Positions 48,177 through 57,750 of a stretch of DNA of 64,000 bases are shown here, piece after piece. This DNA comes from Actinomycetota bacterium. GTDB taxonomy: Bacteria; Actinomycetota; Geothermincolia; Geothermincolales; RBG-13-55-18. The first letter of the stretch is position 1; every line of letters begins with the position of its first letter. The position numbers and the translations under genes were made by a program. The stretch is from assembly GCA_028697145.1 (NCBI GenBank), contig JAQVFR010000001.1, forward strand, positions 62,001-126,000, written 5' to 3'. The notes beneath the pieces are model-generated. The model ran no database searches. It saw nothing but the letters and a program-made list of their open reading frames with translations, and was not told the DNA's origin.

Positions 48177-49475
48177 CTAGATCTTCCGCTTGTCGATCAC
48201 CCTGACCGCCTTGCCCTCGCTGCGCTGGATGGAGCGCGGCTCCATCAACCGCACCTTTACTCCGACGCCGAGATAGCTCTGGACCTCGTCGCGTATCCTC
48301 TTCTCCAGCACCTCCAGCTGCTTGATCTCGTCGGAGAAGACCTCCGCCGACATCTCTACCTGTACCTCGAGCACATCAAGGTTCTCGACGCGGTCTACCA
48401 CCAACTGGTAGTGGGGACTGAGGCCGGGTATCTGCATGAGAACGATCTCCACCTGCGACGGGAATACGTTTACCCCCCGGATTATCAGCATGTCGTCGGT
48501 GCGTCCGGTCACTCTCTCCATGCGCGTGTGGGTTCGCCCGCACGCGCATGGCTCGGGAAAGAGCCGGGATATGTCCCGCGTGCGATAGCGGATGAGGGCA
48601 AGCCCCTCCTTGTTGATATTGGTGAAGACAAGTTCCCCCCTCTCCCCCGGCGGCAGCACCTTGCCGCTTCCGGGGTCGATGATCTCCGGGATGAAGCTGT
48701 CCTCGAACACGTGCAGTCCCTTCTTTTCCTCGCACTCGATGGAAACCCCCGGTCCGACCACCTCGGACAGGCCGTAGATATCGTGGGCGGAGATCCTCAG
48801 CTCCTCCTCTATCTGCCGGCGCATCTCGTCCGACCATGGCTCCGCACCGAGAATCGCCGCTTTCAGCTTTATGCTGTCCCGCGAGATGCCCATCTCCCGC
48901 ATCACTTCCGCTATGTTCAGCGCGTAGGAGGGCGTGCAGCAGAGTATGGTGCTGCCAAAATCCACCATCATGCGCACCTGGCGCTTGGTGTTGCCCCCGG
49001 ACATGGGCAGCGCTGTGGCCCCCAGTTTCTCGGCCCCGTAATGCAGGCCCAGTCCGCCGGTGAAGAGCCCGTAGCCGTAGGAAACGTGCACGACGTCATC
49101 GCGGTCGCCTCCAGCCGCCACGATGGTGCGGGCCACCAGGTCAGCCCATACCTGTATATCGCCGGCGGTATAGCCCACCACCGTCGACTTGCCCGTGGTG
49201 CCGGAGGACGCATGTATCCTGACGATATCCCGCATGGGGACCGCGAACAACCCGAAGGGGTAGTTGTCCCTGAGATCGTCCTTGGTGGTAAATGGCAGGC
49301 TTTCCAGGTCCTTCAGGCTCTTTATGTCTCCCGGCCTGTACTCCACCGCGTCCAGCTTGTCGCGGTAAAAGGGAACCCGCTCGTACAGGCGGTCCACGGT
49401 GGACCTCAACCTCTCCAGCTTCAGCTCGTCAAGGCGGTCCCCCTCCAGGGTCTCCACCGGGTTGAAGCAACGCAT
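48177..49475 (-). CDS. paaK: Phenylacetate-CoA ligase
   Basis: A 432-residue ANL-family ligase making phenylacetyl-CoA (or a related aryl-CoA) from the acid, CoA and ATP. Signature segments are [21 protein letters not shown] at the start, the P-loop [18 protein letters not shown] near residue 93, [12 protein letters not shown] and the C-terminal [10 protein letters not shown]. It is paired with the double-ACT gene. Arylacetates arise from fermentation of Phe, Tyr and Trp, so the pair fits amino-acid catabolism in an anaerobe. Confidence 0.93.
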   Translation of the reverse strand: MRCFNPVETLEGDRLDELKLERLRSTVDRLYERVPFYRDKLDAVEYRPGDIKSLKDLESLPFTTKDDLRDNYPFGLFAVPMRDIVRIHASSGTTGKSTVVGYTAGDIQVWADLVARTIVAAGGDRDDVVHVSYGYGLFTGGLGLHYGAEKLGATALPMSGGNTKRQVRMMVDFGSTILCCTPSYALNIAEVMREMGISRDSIKLKAAILGAEPWSDEMRRQIEEELRISAHDIYGLSEVVGPGVSIECEEKKGLHVFEDSFIPEIIDPGSGKVLPPGERGELVFTNINKEGLALIRYRTRDISRLFPEPCACGRTHTRMERVTGRTDDMLIIRGVNVFPSQVEIVLMQIPGLSPHYQLVVDRVENLDVLEVQVEMSAEVFSDEIKQLEVLEKRIRDEVQSYLGVGVKVRLMEPRSIQRSEGKAVRVIDKRKI

Positions 49476-49697
49476 CGCTCTCCCTTCTTTCTCCAGTCAG
49501 GCTCGGGATAATTCTAACATAATGGGTCTTCGCCTCCACAGCCCGCGCAACAAGCGGCACGCCGCCCGTGCGCCGCCGTTCTCACCGTCTTCGGGCGCTT
49601 GGGACCGGCTGTCGCGAGCCCCCACATTCCTCCCGCGGCCGTGGGCGGTGAAAGCTCCGCGCGACCGGCGCTCCGCCGCGGAGCCGTACCCTCCGTC

Positions 49698-51392
49698 TCA
49701 TACCGACCTCCTCCGCACCAGGAACGATCCCAGGGCCAGCAGCCCGGCACCGAAGGCCAGGAGCGCTCCAGTCTGCCAGGCCACGTCGGCCAGGGCCTCT
49801 CCCCTCAGCATCACCCCGGACAAGGCCTCGATGGCATAGGTAAGGGGTATGGCCCGTGCTATCCATTGCATGAAGCCGGGCATCTGGGATAAGGGGAAGA
49901 CCGCCCCCGTCATGAAGATGAGAGGAAAGCTGACGAGGACGCTCAGGACGACCGCACCCGCCACCTGGCGCGCGAAGGCCGCTATGACCAGGCCGATACC
50001 GATGCAGGAGAATGAGGCCGCGGCTATGATCACCAGGGCCAGCAGGGCGTTAGAGGCGAACACCCCGAAGACGGCGACGGCGAGGGCCAGCATCACCGCC
50101 GACTGCGCGAAGACCACGGCGGTGGCCAGAAGCAGCTTCGATCCCACCAGGGAAAACGCCCCCATCTCGGTGAGCCCGAGCCGGACGCGCATCCCCTCCT
50201 CGTCCTCGATGACCATGAGGATGGCGCCGCAGAGAACGCCCGTCCACAGGATGGAAAGGGCTATGAGCGAGGGCACCACCGCGTCCTTGGCCGAGAGGAC
50301 CCTGCCGGCCACCGAGGATACCTCCAGCTCGATGGGGAGGGCGGTCCCGCGCAGATAAGCCGCAGCGTCTTCGATATCGGCGATCACCGTTTCGGCCAGC
50401 TCGATACCCACGTCCACCTTCCCCTGCATGTCGGGGCGGTCGCCGGTGGCTTCCTTCAGATCCAGCAGGTTTTCCCTGATCTGTTCGAGCCCCGTCACCT
50501 CGGTGCCGAAAAAATCGCCCCCACTGACCAGCACGTAGAGTCCCGCCACCACGGCTTCCGTTTTGTTCCTCACCACCCCGTCCTTTATGCGGGAGGTGAA
50601 GCCGCGAATGCTGGTCTCCGCGAATTCCGCCTTGACCAGGTTCGACTGATCGATGATCACGTTCAGCACCGCTACCTCGTCCAGCGTCTTCAGGGCATGC
50701 ACGAAGCCGCGGGGGAGGACGATCACCGCGTCGACGCGGCCCCTCTTGAGATCGTCGCGGGCCAGTCTCTCCGACGCGTATTCCCTGATCTCGGTGACGT
50801 CCCGTCCGAACCTCTGCACCAGCGCCGAGGCATCATGGTTCTCACCTTCCAGCCAGATTGTCTCGGCAATATACGGGTAATCCTCCTCCCACACCGCGAA
50901 GAGGACGTCGCTCCGTCCTTCCTCCAGGGACGCGGCGGCCTCCTCCGCGGTGGAGAACTCGTGCCAGGCATCCGCCTCGCCCCTGAGATCCTGCTCGATC
51001 GCGTCTATCTCGTCCCTGGAGAGCTCCGCCCCCAGCCACGCCGCCGTTCCGTCCGTATCCGCGCTCGCCAGAAGGACGTTCACCTCCCCCACCGCCATCG
51101 CCGCCATCGCTTCCTCCATGCCTTCATACTCGCGCACAGACCCCCCGCGGCGGCGGAAACGTCTCTGCAATCCCTGCGCCTCGTCCGTCTCGATCCCGGT
51201 CCATGCCGCCTCTCCCGTATCGGCCCCGTCCATGTTCACCAGGGCTATGGGAACGGGCCGCCCGGCATCCCCGAACGCGGCCCCGATGACGCCCATGATG
51301 AGGAAGGGATAGATCACGAGCACCACCAGCAGCAGCCGGTTGCGGATTATGAGCCTCCAGTCCTTGATGATCAGCGCCGCCATCCCCCGCAT
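49698..51392 (-). CDS. ABC-2 type exporter permease
   Basis: A 564-residue permease. An N-terminal transmembrane helix (LLLVVLVIYPFLIMGVIG) is followed by a large (~330-residue) extracytoplasmic domain and five C-terminal helices, the layout of ABC-2 drug or lipid exporters of the YhgE/YbhR kind. Start is ATG 51392, overlapping the ATPase stop (TGATG); the track extension to 51707 is shadow. The substrate is unknown. Confidence 0.88.
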   Translation of the reverse strand: MRGMAALIIKDWRLIIRNRLLLVVLVIYPFLIMGVIGAAFGDAGRPVPIALVNMDGADTGEAAWTGIETDEAQGLQRRFRRRGGSVREYEGMEEAMAAMAVGEVNVLLASADTDGTAAWLGAELSRDEIDAIEQDLRGEADAWHEFSTAEEAAASLEEGRSDVLFAVWEEDYPYIAETIWLEGENHDASALVQRFGRDVTEIREYASERLARDDLKRGRVDAVIVLPRGFVHALKTLDEVAVLNVIIDQSNLVKAEFAETSIRGFTSRIKDGVVRNKTEAVVAGLYVLVSGGDFFGTEVTGLEQIRENLLDLKEATGDRPDMQGKVDVGIELAETVIADIEDAAAYLRGTALPIELEVSSVAGRVLSAKDAVVPSLIALSILWTGVLCGAILMVIEDEEGMRVRLGLTEMGAFSLVGSKLLLATAVVFAQSAVMLALAVAVFGVFASNALLALVIIAAASFSCIGIGLVIAAFARQVAGAVVLSVLVSFPLIFMTGAVFPLSQMPGFMQWIARAIPLTYAIEALSGVMLRGEALADVAWQTGALLAFGAGLLALGSFLVRRRSV

Positions 51393-52300
51393 CAATCCAC
51401 CCCCCGCATGAAGCGCAGGAAGGCGTCCTCCAGGGTCACCTCGCGGTAGTGAAGATCGCTCACGCGGCCAGCCAGGGTGGATACTATCTCCGGGAGTTTG
51501 TCCGGGAGTTCCGGCCCGGTGACGGTCACTATCTCGCCCTCCCTCCTCCAGGAGAGCCCGAGGCGCCCGCATACCGCTTCCAGCTCGCCCTCGCTTCCCG
51601 CTGGCAGGCGCATCTCCACCCGGTCCGCTCCCAGCAGCCCTTTTATATGTTGCGGCGTCCCCCGCTCCCTGACGCTCCCCTCCACCAGTATGGCAAGCCT
51701 GTCGCATATGCGGTCCGCCTCCTCCATGTCGTGGGTGGTGAGGAAGATGGACCTGCCCTCCCCGGCCAGGAGGTCGATGAGGCCCCAGAGGGAGACGCGG
51801 GCCTCGGGGTCGAGGCCGGACGTCGGCTCGTCCAGGTAGATGATATCGGGCCGGTGCACCAGCCCCATGGCCAGGCTCAGTCGCTGCTGCATGCCCCGCG
51901 AGTAATGCCGTGCCTGCCTATCGGCATGCTCCTCCAGGCCGGCCCAGGAAAGGAGCCATTCCACCCTCCCCGAAGCGCTCTGCCTGTCGATGCCGTACAG
52001 CCGAGCCAGCAGCGCGAGGTTCTCCCTTGCCGTGAGGCGGCCGTAGAAGGCGGGCTCCTGTGGCACCAGGCCGATGCGCAGGCGGTAACCCGGCTGCAGG
52101 GGGTCGATCTCCTCTCCGTCAAAAAGGACCTCTCCGCTGCTCGGCGGAGTCTGGCCGGTGAGGATGCGTATGAGCGTTGTCTTGCCGGCGCCGTTGGGAC
52201 CTATGAGCCCGAAGGCCTCGCCCCTCGCGACCTCCAGGTCCACGCTGCGCAGCGCCTTGACCCCGTCGAACTCCTTGCTGAGACCCCTTACCGCGATCAC
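51392..52300 (-). CDS. ABC-2 type exporter ATP-binding protein
   Basis: A 302-residue ABC ATPase of the DrrA/CcmA-like group. Walker A is GPNGAGKTTLIR near residue 36, the signature has drifted to YSRGMQQRLSLA, Walker B is IIYLDEPTSGLDP and the H-loop is TTHDMEEADRICDR. The C-terminal ~85 residues form an extra regulatory domain seen in drug exporters. GTG start with GGAGG at seven bases. Coupled to the permease gene. Confidence 0.93.
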   Translation of the reverse strand: MIAVRGLSKEFDGVKALRSVDLEVARGEAFGLIGPNGAGKTTLIRILTGQTPPSSGEVLFDGEEIDPLQPGYRLRIGLVPQEPAFYGRLTARENLALLARLYGIDRQSASGRVEWLLSWAGLEEHADRQARHYSRGMQQRLSLAMGLVHRPDIIYLDEPTSGLDPEARVSLWGLIDLLAGEGRSIFLTTHDMEEADRICDRLAILVEGSVRERGTPQHIKGLLGADRVEMRLPAGSEGELEAVCGRLGLSWRREGEIVTVTGPELPDKLPEIVSTLAGRVSDLHYREVTLEDAFLRFMRGVD

Positions 52301-52323
52301 GCGCCTACCTCCGTCTCCGTCCG

Positions 52324-52477
52324 TCTAGTGAATAATAGTAACAGAAGCAGACCGTCCCAACCCCCGTTATGTTTTTAACATAAATTGACTTTATCATCAT
52401 AATAATGATTTACTAACAATAGTTAATATTAACAACAGAAATGTTAAAGGTATAGGCGGCGAGTGATGATATATTAT
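52324..52477. promoter_or_regulatory. AT-rich divergent control region with three palindromes
   Basis: This stretch is strikingly AT-rich. It holds TTATGTT-TTT-AACATAA (52367-52383), ATCAT-N7-ATGAT (52393-52409) and TTAATATTAA (52423-52432). A TTGACT-N18-TTTACT pair starting at 52385 may serve the M23 gene. It lies between the divergent exporter ATPase and M23 genes and probably holds promoters and operators for one or both. Confidence 0.5.
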
Positions 52478-52544
52478 CTAGAACGAACAAAAACGCTGAT
52501 GGTAACCTCTAAGGGTAAGAACGGTCGGCACCGGAGGTATTGAA

Positions 52545-53573
52545 GTGGTGAGAAGAGCGGGTTACTGGTTCATCACGGTCTCTGTCTCCTTGCTGCTCGC
52601 CTTCTCCCTTTCGGTCTACGCCATGCCCGCCACGCTGGAGGAGAGACAAGCGGAGGCGGAGAGGGTGAGGCAACAGATCGAGACGATGAAGGCCGAGTCG
52701 CAGCGGCTGGCACAGGACTACAGCGCGGCCTTGAGCGAGTACGAGATCATCCGGGCCGAGGTCGAGATGAACCGCGAGCAACTGGAGAAGGCGCAGAACG
52801 ACTACAAGAGGGCCCGGACCATACTGCACGAACGCCTGCGTTCCATCTACAAGTCGGGAGAGGTGAGCTCGGTGGAGGTCCTGCTGGAGTCAACGAGCCT
52901 GGACGATTTCCTCAGCCGCTATGATTTCTTCTCCTATATCGGCCATCGCGATTTCCAGATATTCGATGAGGTGAGGCGGCTGCGCGAACAGATCAGCGAG
53001 CGCCAGAGGTCCCTCGAGGAAAAAGAGGCGCAGCAGCGCCAGGTATTGGGCTCGGTAAACGCCCGGCGCCAGGCCATGGAATCATCCCTGCAGGAGCAGC
53101 AGGCCTACCTTGATTCGGTGAACAAGGAGATACTGCAGCTCCTGGCGACGACCGGCGGTGGCGGAACCCCGGTGATGACACCCATCGGATCTTTTATCTT
53201 TCCCGTGAAAGGACCCCATACCTTCACAAACGACTGGCACGCTCCCCGCACCGGCCACCTCCACCAGGGCTGTGACGTTTTCGCGTCCGCCGGCACGCCC
53301 TGCGTGGCATGCGTCTCCGGAACCGTTAACCAGGGGGAGGGAAAGAACGCCGGCCTGTACGTGCGCCTGGCGGGCGACGACGGCAACGTCTATTACTACA
53401 TGCACCTGCAGCGCTTCGCCGCCACGGGTCACGTTACCGCCGGTACGGTCATCGGATACGTCGGCGACACCGGAAATGCCGTTGGCGGACCGCCGCACCT
53501 GCATTTCGAGGTCCATCCAGGGGGCGGGGCAGCGGTAAACCCTTATCCCATCCTCCTTGCCGCCGACCGTTAG
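52545..53573 (+). CDS. M23 peptidase with coiled coil (murein hydrolase activator-like)
   Basis: A 342-residue exported protein. The signal peptide (ITVSVSLLLAFSLSVYA) is followed by a long coiled coil (about 30-200, EnvC/PcsB-like with LHERLRSIYKSGEVSSVEVLLES) and a C-terminal LytM domain. Zinc ligands are visible in HLHQGCDVFA, and the HxH in GGPPHLHFEVHP is intact, so it may be a true endopeptidase. It should act in septal peptidoglycan cleavage. GTG start with GGAGG at seven bases. Confidence 0.9.
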   Translation: MVRRAGYWFITVSVSLLLAFSLSVYAMPATLEERQAEAERVRQQIETMKAESQRLAQDYSAALSEYEIIRAEVEMNREQLEKAQNDYKRARTILHERLRSIYKSGEVSSVEVLLESTSLDDFLSRYDFFSYIGHRDFQIFDEVRRLREQISERQRSLEEKEAQQRQVLGSVNARRQAMESSLQEQQAYLDSVNKEILQLLATTGGGGTPVMTPIGSFIFPVKGPHTFTNDWHAPRTGHLHQGCDVFASAGTPCVACVSGTVNQGEGKNAGLYVRLAGDDGNVYYYMHLQRFAATGHVTAGTVIGYVGDTGNAVGGPPHLHFEVHPGGGAAVNPYPILLAADR

Positions 53574-53705
53574 GGCGGGAGCCGCAGGCGTCCCCGGGGA
53601 AAAGGCTGCTCACCGTGTCATCGACATACGGGCATACCGCTGCTGGACCGGAACCCCTCAAAGGCAGACATGCGGCGGTCATCGACAAGCTGGAAAGAAG
53701 GGGTG

Positions 53706-55451
53706 GTGGAATTGAGACCGGTCATCCTCTCCGCGCATGATCTGTGCCGCACTCCTGCCGAACTGCTTGGCAGCGCCCTCTTCGCCGATATCCTCGGTTC
53801 TTTCGTGGGCGACCTCGCCGCCAGGGGATCCGAGCTCCACGGCTTCCTGCGCGAACAAGCCCTGGTGGACGGAGGCGGGAGCGGGGCGGCGGACGCATCA
53901 AGGCTCGTCGAACTCCTCACCCTGCTGTCAGCCAGATCCATTGAGGATGTGAGCGGCGCCCACCCCGCATACGCCGGCCTCGCTGCGTGGTCCGCCTGCA
54001 TGCACGAACTCGTCGAGTCCCTTTACAACTACTGGAGAAAGCTGGAGCGCTACATCCTCATAGAGGAAGGGTACCAGGCCGCCAAGGTGATGAGCGTCGA
54101 TTACCACAACTGGTTCATAGATACCGCCCAGTCCTTCGAGGCGCTGGTGCGCGAGACCTACCGGCGCATAGCTTTCAACGTCGGGGGGGAACTTCCCAGG
54201 GTGTATCGCCAGTTGCCCAGCGGCGCCGGGGCCGGCGCCCTCATCGAGCATATTCCTTGGAGATGCCCAGAAGGGTACGAGATGCTCGCGGATATCCCAT
54301 TCATGCAGCTGGTGGTCATCGAGCCGCCGCTCATCCTCTACCCGCGCCGCAATTATCGCAGGGGCGCCATCAAGCCCCTGGAGGAGAACCCGCTGCGCCT
54401 CCTGGGTGAGCTGCAGGGCAGCTGGTACTGCTATCCGGCCAGGGTGGGCCTGCTGCGCATCTTCATCTTCTTCTCGTCCTCCTTCCTCCACCTCGGGATC
54501 AGCCTCTGCAACCTCTTCGAGATGATCCCCGGCGAGGAGATACACCGCGGCGACCCTGACGGCATACTCGTCTTCGGAGGCACCGCCGGATCCCTGTCTC
54601 CCGATGAGACCTACTATCATGAGGACGCTGTAAACGACCTGGTGGCCGCGTACGTCAGCGGCATCGAGGAACATGATTACTTCGGGTACATGAAGAAGGC
54701 GGCCTTGACCCTGCACAACGTGATCATGCTCAACCGCGGCATGTTGCCGCTCCACGGCGCCATGGCGCGCATCCGCATGAGCTCTGGGAAGACGGCAAAC
54801 ATCGTCATCGTCGGGGACAGCGGTGCGGGCAAGTCTGAATCCCTGGAGGCCCTGCGGGCGATCGCTGGCGAGGGCAGCATCGACATCAAGGTCGTTTTCG
54901 ACGACATGGGGGTGCTGGGCAGCGACAAGGGGGGCCGCGTACTGGCCTACGGCACGGAGATAGGCGCCTTCGTGCGCCTGGACGACCTGCAACCGGGATA
55001 CGCCTATAGCGAGGTCGACCGCTCCATTTTCATGAATCCCCAACTCTCCAACGCCAGGGTCGTCATCCCAGTAAGCGAGTACGGTTACATAATCCGCGGA
55101 CACGCCATTGATGCCCTGCTCTATGCCAATAATTACGAGGAGATCGACGAGGACAATCCCATCCTGGAGTTCTTCTCCTCCATCGAAGAAGCGCTGCCCG
55201 TGTTCGAGAGCGGCGCGCGCATGGCCAAGGGGACCACGGACGAGAAAGGGTTGGTGCACTCCTACTTCGCCAATCCTTTCGGGGCCGCGCAGAAGCGGCG
55301 CGAGCACGATGCCGTCGCAAGGTACTTCTTCGAACGCCTCCTGGCCGGCGGCGTCCGCATCGGCACGCTGAGGACCAGGCTGGGCATAGGGGGATACGAG
55401 ATGAGGGGCCCCGAGGAAGCGGCGCGGGCCATCCTGCGGGAGTTCTTCTAG
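53706..55451 (+). CDS. PEPCK/HPr-kinase-like P-loop protein
   Basis: A 581-residue protein. The C-terminal ~230 residues resemble the PEP carboxykinase/HPr kinase superfamily. They contain IVIVGDSGAGKSESLEAL (HprK-type P-loop), VVFDDMGVLG (metal-binding acidic pair), a NARVVIPV segment like the PEPCK 'NTRAAYPI', and MAKGTTDEKGL...SYFANPFG like 'KVAGTE...CFGAPF'. The N-terminal ~330 residues are unknown and mostly helical. It may be a carboxykinase-like enzyme, a protein or small-molecule kinase, or a regulator; no HPr gene is adjacent. Starts at 53703-53712 are all possible. Its end overlaps the convergent rhomboid gene. Confidence 0.65.
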   Translation: MELRPVILSAHDLCRTPAELLGSALFADILGSFVGDLAARGSELHGFLREQALVDGGGSGAADASRLVELLTLLSARSIEDVSGAHPAYAGLAAWSACMHELVESLYNYWRKLERYILIEEGYQAAKVMSVDYHNWFIDTAQSFEALVRETYRRIAFNVGGELPRVYRQLPSGAGAGALIEHIPWRCPEGYEMLADIPFMQLVVIEPPLILYPRRNYRRGAIKPLEENPLRLLGELQGSWYCYPARVGLLRIFIFFSSSFLHLGISLCNLFEMIPGEEIHRGDPDGILVFGGTAGSLSPDETYYHEDAVNDLVAAYVSGIEEHDYFGYMKKAALTLHNVIMLNRGMLPLHGAMARIRMSSGKTANIVIVGDSGAGKSESLEALRAIAGEGSIDIKVVFDDMGVLGSDKGGRVLAYGTEIGAFVRLDDLQPGYAYSEVDRSIFMNPQLSNARVVIPVSEYGYIIRGHAIDALLYANNYEEIDEDNPILEFFSSIEEALPVFESGARMAKGTTDEKGLVHSYFANPFGAAQKRREHDAVARYFFERLLAGGVRIGTLRTRLGIGGYEMRGPEEAARAILREFF

Positions 55452-56206
55452 CCGCTCCTCCTCTCGAACCAGTGCTCATCGGACAGCAGGGAAAGCGCGT
55501 CCCTCCTCCGCCGCAACACCGGATAGAAGATAGCGGTGATTATCAGCCCCATGGCAACGCCCCCCAGGTGGGCGAAGAAAGCCGTGCCGACGGCGCCCGA
55601 GCCCACGGAGATGACCCCCTGCACGAACTGCAGCGCTATCCAGAGGCCGATGACCACGAACGCGGGCACCGGCACGATGAAAAGGAAAACCCACGTCCAT
55701 ACCCAGGCGCGTGGATAGAGCAGGATGTAAGACCCCAGTATCCCGGATATCGCCCCGCTCGCCCCCAGCAGCGGGTTGAAACTGCCGGAATACATTGCGA
55801 CATGGGCGAGGGTCCCGAACACCCCACAGACCAGGTAAAAGACGAGGAAGGCGGCATGGCCCATGACGTCCTCGACGTTGTTTCCGAAGATCCAGAGGAA
55901 GAGCATGTTGCCCAGGAGGTGCAGCCATCCCTCGTGCAGAAAGAGGGAGGTCAGCAGCGGGACGTAGACCTGCTTCGACGGCGCCGAGGCCATGGGATAT
56001 CCGAAGAGCTGCTGAAGCGCCGATAAGGGAAGCTGCCCCGCGTGGACGATCTCCCACGGGACCACCGAGAAACGGTAGATGAAGATCTCGTACTGGGCTG
56101 CATCGAGGAACAGCATATAGATAAAAACGGCCGCGTTCAAGAGGATAAGGGCGAGCGTGACCACCGGCGCTCTCCTCGTGGGGTTCCTGTCAAAAAGGGG
56201 CAGCAT
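55448..56206 (-). CDS. Rhomboid-family intramembrane serine protease
   Basis: A 252-residue rhomboid. The catalytic serine is in LLGASGAISGILG near residue 137 and the histidine in AFFAHLGGVAMGL near 207; the WLHLLGNMLFLWIFGNNVED segment holds the conserved HxxxN. Six transmembrane helices. Start is ATG 56206; the track ORF to 56668 adds shadow. It is the last gene of the run starting with the B12-radical SAM gene. Substrate unknown. Confidence 0.9.
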   Translation of the reverse strand: MLPLFDRNPTRRAPVVTLALILLNAAVFIYMLFLDAAQYEIFIYRFSVVPWEIVHAGQLPLSALQQLFGYPMASAPSKQVYVPLLTSLFLHEGWLHLLGNMLFLWIFGNNVEDVMGHAAFLVFYLVCGVFGTLAHVAMYSGSFNPLLGASGAISGILGSYILLYPRAWVWTWVFLFIVPVPAFVVIGLWIALQFVQGVISVGSGAVGTAFFAHLGGVAMGLIITAIFYPVLRRRRDALSLLSDEHWFERRSG

Positions 56207-56220
56207 GGTGATCCGTTTCC

Positions 56221-56943
56221 CTATTTCCTGACGGCTGCGGCGACGATGAAACCCCTGGCGTATTCCAGGCCAAGCAGGGAGACGGCCTTCTCGTACGCCA
56301 CCGCCACCGCCCCCAGGGTTCTGTTGACGGCGCTTGCGAGATAGTCTCCGTAGGTACCAAGGTGGACGACCTCGAATCCCGCCGCCTCCAGCTCCGCCCG
56401 CAGCCTGCGCGGCGTATTGCAGCGGTAATAGACGGGGAAGATCTCGTGCCGGCCCCTGCCGCTGAAGAACCCGACCACCTTCATGCGCCGTTCCTGATCG
56501 AGGAGGCGCGAAAGGAGGAGATTGACCGCATACGGGTAGTAGAGGACGTTGGGCGTCATCACCACCAGCATGCCGCCTGGACGCAGCGAATGGTAGACCT
56601 GGCGGAAGAACTCCCCCGGCTTCCCGAGGTGCTCGATGAGGAACTTGCTCGCGGCTAGGTCGGCGCACCCGGCATCCAACCCGATGTCGCGGTCGAGGTC
56701 GGCCTGGACGTAGCGGCCGTATGCGCCCCGCAGTGGTCTTTCATCCACGCCGATGATCTCGGCCGCCTTTCCCGACAGGCAGGCCAGGTAACATTCATCC
56801 CCGCACCCGAGGTCGACCACCGTGCCCCCCTCGGGACACCCCGACTGCGCGAGACCCAGAAACGTGGCGTAGGCATCTGCTTCGCCCGGCAGGAAGCGCC
56901 GGTACAGGGCCGCCGTCCATTCCCGTGATGCTTCGCGGTTCAC
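56221..56943 (-). CDS. SAM-dependent methyltransferase
   Basis: A 240-residue class I methyltransferase with motif I VVDLGCGDECYL near residue 42, an acidic motif II (IGVDER), LEE-like LAASKFLIEHL and the LRPGGMLVVMTPN post-motif. The C-terminal region (LRAELEAAGFEVVHLGTYGDYL) is typical of enzymes acting on lipids, quinones or sugars; the substrate is unknown. Its GTG overlaps the HAD gene stop, and the rhomboid gene follows by 14 bases. Confidence 0.82.
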   Translation of the reverse strand: MNREASREWTAALYRRFLPGEADAYATFLGLAQSGCPEGGTVVDLGCGDECYLACLSGKAAEIIGVDERPLRGAYGRYVQADLDRDIGLDAGCADLAASKFLIEHLGKPGEFFRQVYHSLRPGGMLVVMTPNVLYYPYAVNLLLSRLLDQERRMKVVGFFSGRGRHEIFPVYYRCNTPRRLRAELEAAGFEVVHLGTYGDYLASAVNRTLGAVAVAYEKAVSLLGLEYARGFIVAAAVRK

Positions 56944-57743
56944 AACAGCTCCAGGAGGCTGTCCACTACCAGGTCCGGCTGGGGCTCGAATCCCTCGAGG
57001 TCCGACCGCCTGGCCACCCCGCTGAGCACAAGGCAGGTATCGAGCCCGGCCCGCCAGCCGCCGAGTATATCCGTCTCCAGACGGTCCCCGATCATCAGCG
57101 TGCCGTCGGGCCTCGCCCCCGTGATGGAGAGCGCCGCCTCGAGCATGTAGACGTTGGGCTTGCCCACGACCAGGGCCTCACGTCCCGCCGCCCTCTCCAG
57201 TGCCGCAACGATCGCGCCCGCGCCGGGCCATAGCCCGTCCGGCGCCGGAAAGGTGGCGTCGTCGTTCGTCGCCACGAACACCGCGCCCGCGTGCAGCGCC
57301 AGGCAGGCTATACGCAGCTTGTCGTAGGTGAGCTCCATATCCCAGCCCACGACGACGAAGCCCGCGTCCCGGCCCTTCTCGCCGGACAGGAGGCGCAAGG
57401 GGGTCGCGGACAAGGCCTCCTCCAGTCCCCGTCCCCCTATGAAAAAGGCCGTCTTGCCGTCCAGGGCGTATCCCTCCTCGAGAAAGCTCGCCGTGGCCAC
57501 GGAGGCGGTCATGAATTCGTCCTCGCTCGACGCGATGCCCATACTTTCCAGTTTATGCCTGTACTCCGACCTGGTATAGCGCGAGTTGTTGGTGAGGAAC
57601 AGCACCCTCTTGCCCATCGCGCGCAAGCGCTTCACGAACTCGACCGCATCCGGGATGGGCTGTTGATTGAGGTAGATCACGCCGTCGAGGTCCAACAGGA
57701 AGCTCTCGTACTTCTCGGCCCTGGGCTCATAATCTGCCGCCAT
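56940..57743 (-). CDS. HAD-superfamily phosphatase, NagD-like
   Basis: A 267-residue HAD hydrolase of the NagD/p-nitrophenylphosphatase subgroup. Motif I is FLLDLDGVIYLN near residue 16, motif II is LFLTNNSRYT, and motif III/IV are GKPNVYML and MIGDRLETDILGG. The cap domain is of the C2 type. It dephosphorylates small phosphorylated metabolites such as sugar or nucleoside phosphates; the specific substrate is unknown. Start ATG 57743, shortly after the TPR stop. Confidence 0.88.
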   Translation of the reverse strand: MAADYEPRAEKYESFLLDLDGVIYLNQQPIPDAVEFVKRLRAMGKRVLFLTNNSRYTRSEYRHKLESMGIASSEDEFMTASVATASFLEEGYALDGKTAFFIGGRGLEEALSATPLRLLSGEKGRDAGFVVVGWDMELTYDKLRIACLALHAGAVFVATNDDATFPAPDGLWPGAGAIVAALERAAGREALVVGKPNVYMLEAALSITGARPDGTLMIGDRLETDILGGWRAGLDTCLVLSGVARRSDLEGFEPQPDLVVDSLLELL

Positions 57744-57750
57744 CAATCCC

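Noticed and set aside
51393-51707. N-terminal extension of the ABC-2 permease
   Set aside because: It overlaps the ATPase gene in another frame and is low-complexity; the ATG at 51392 abuts the ATPase stop.
52501-52519. GGTAAC...GGTAAG repeat upstream of the M23 gene resembles an MtrA direct-repeat site
   Set aside because: The spacing (period 13) does not fit the usual 11-bp period, and only one half matches GTAAC.
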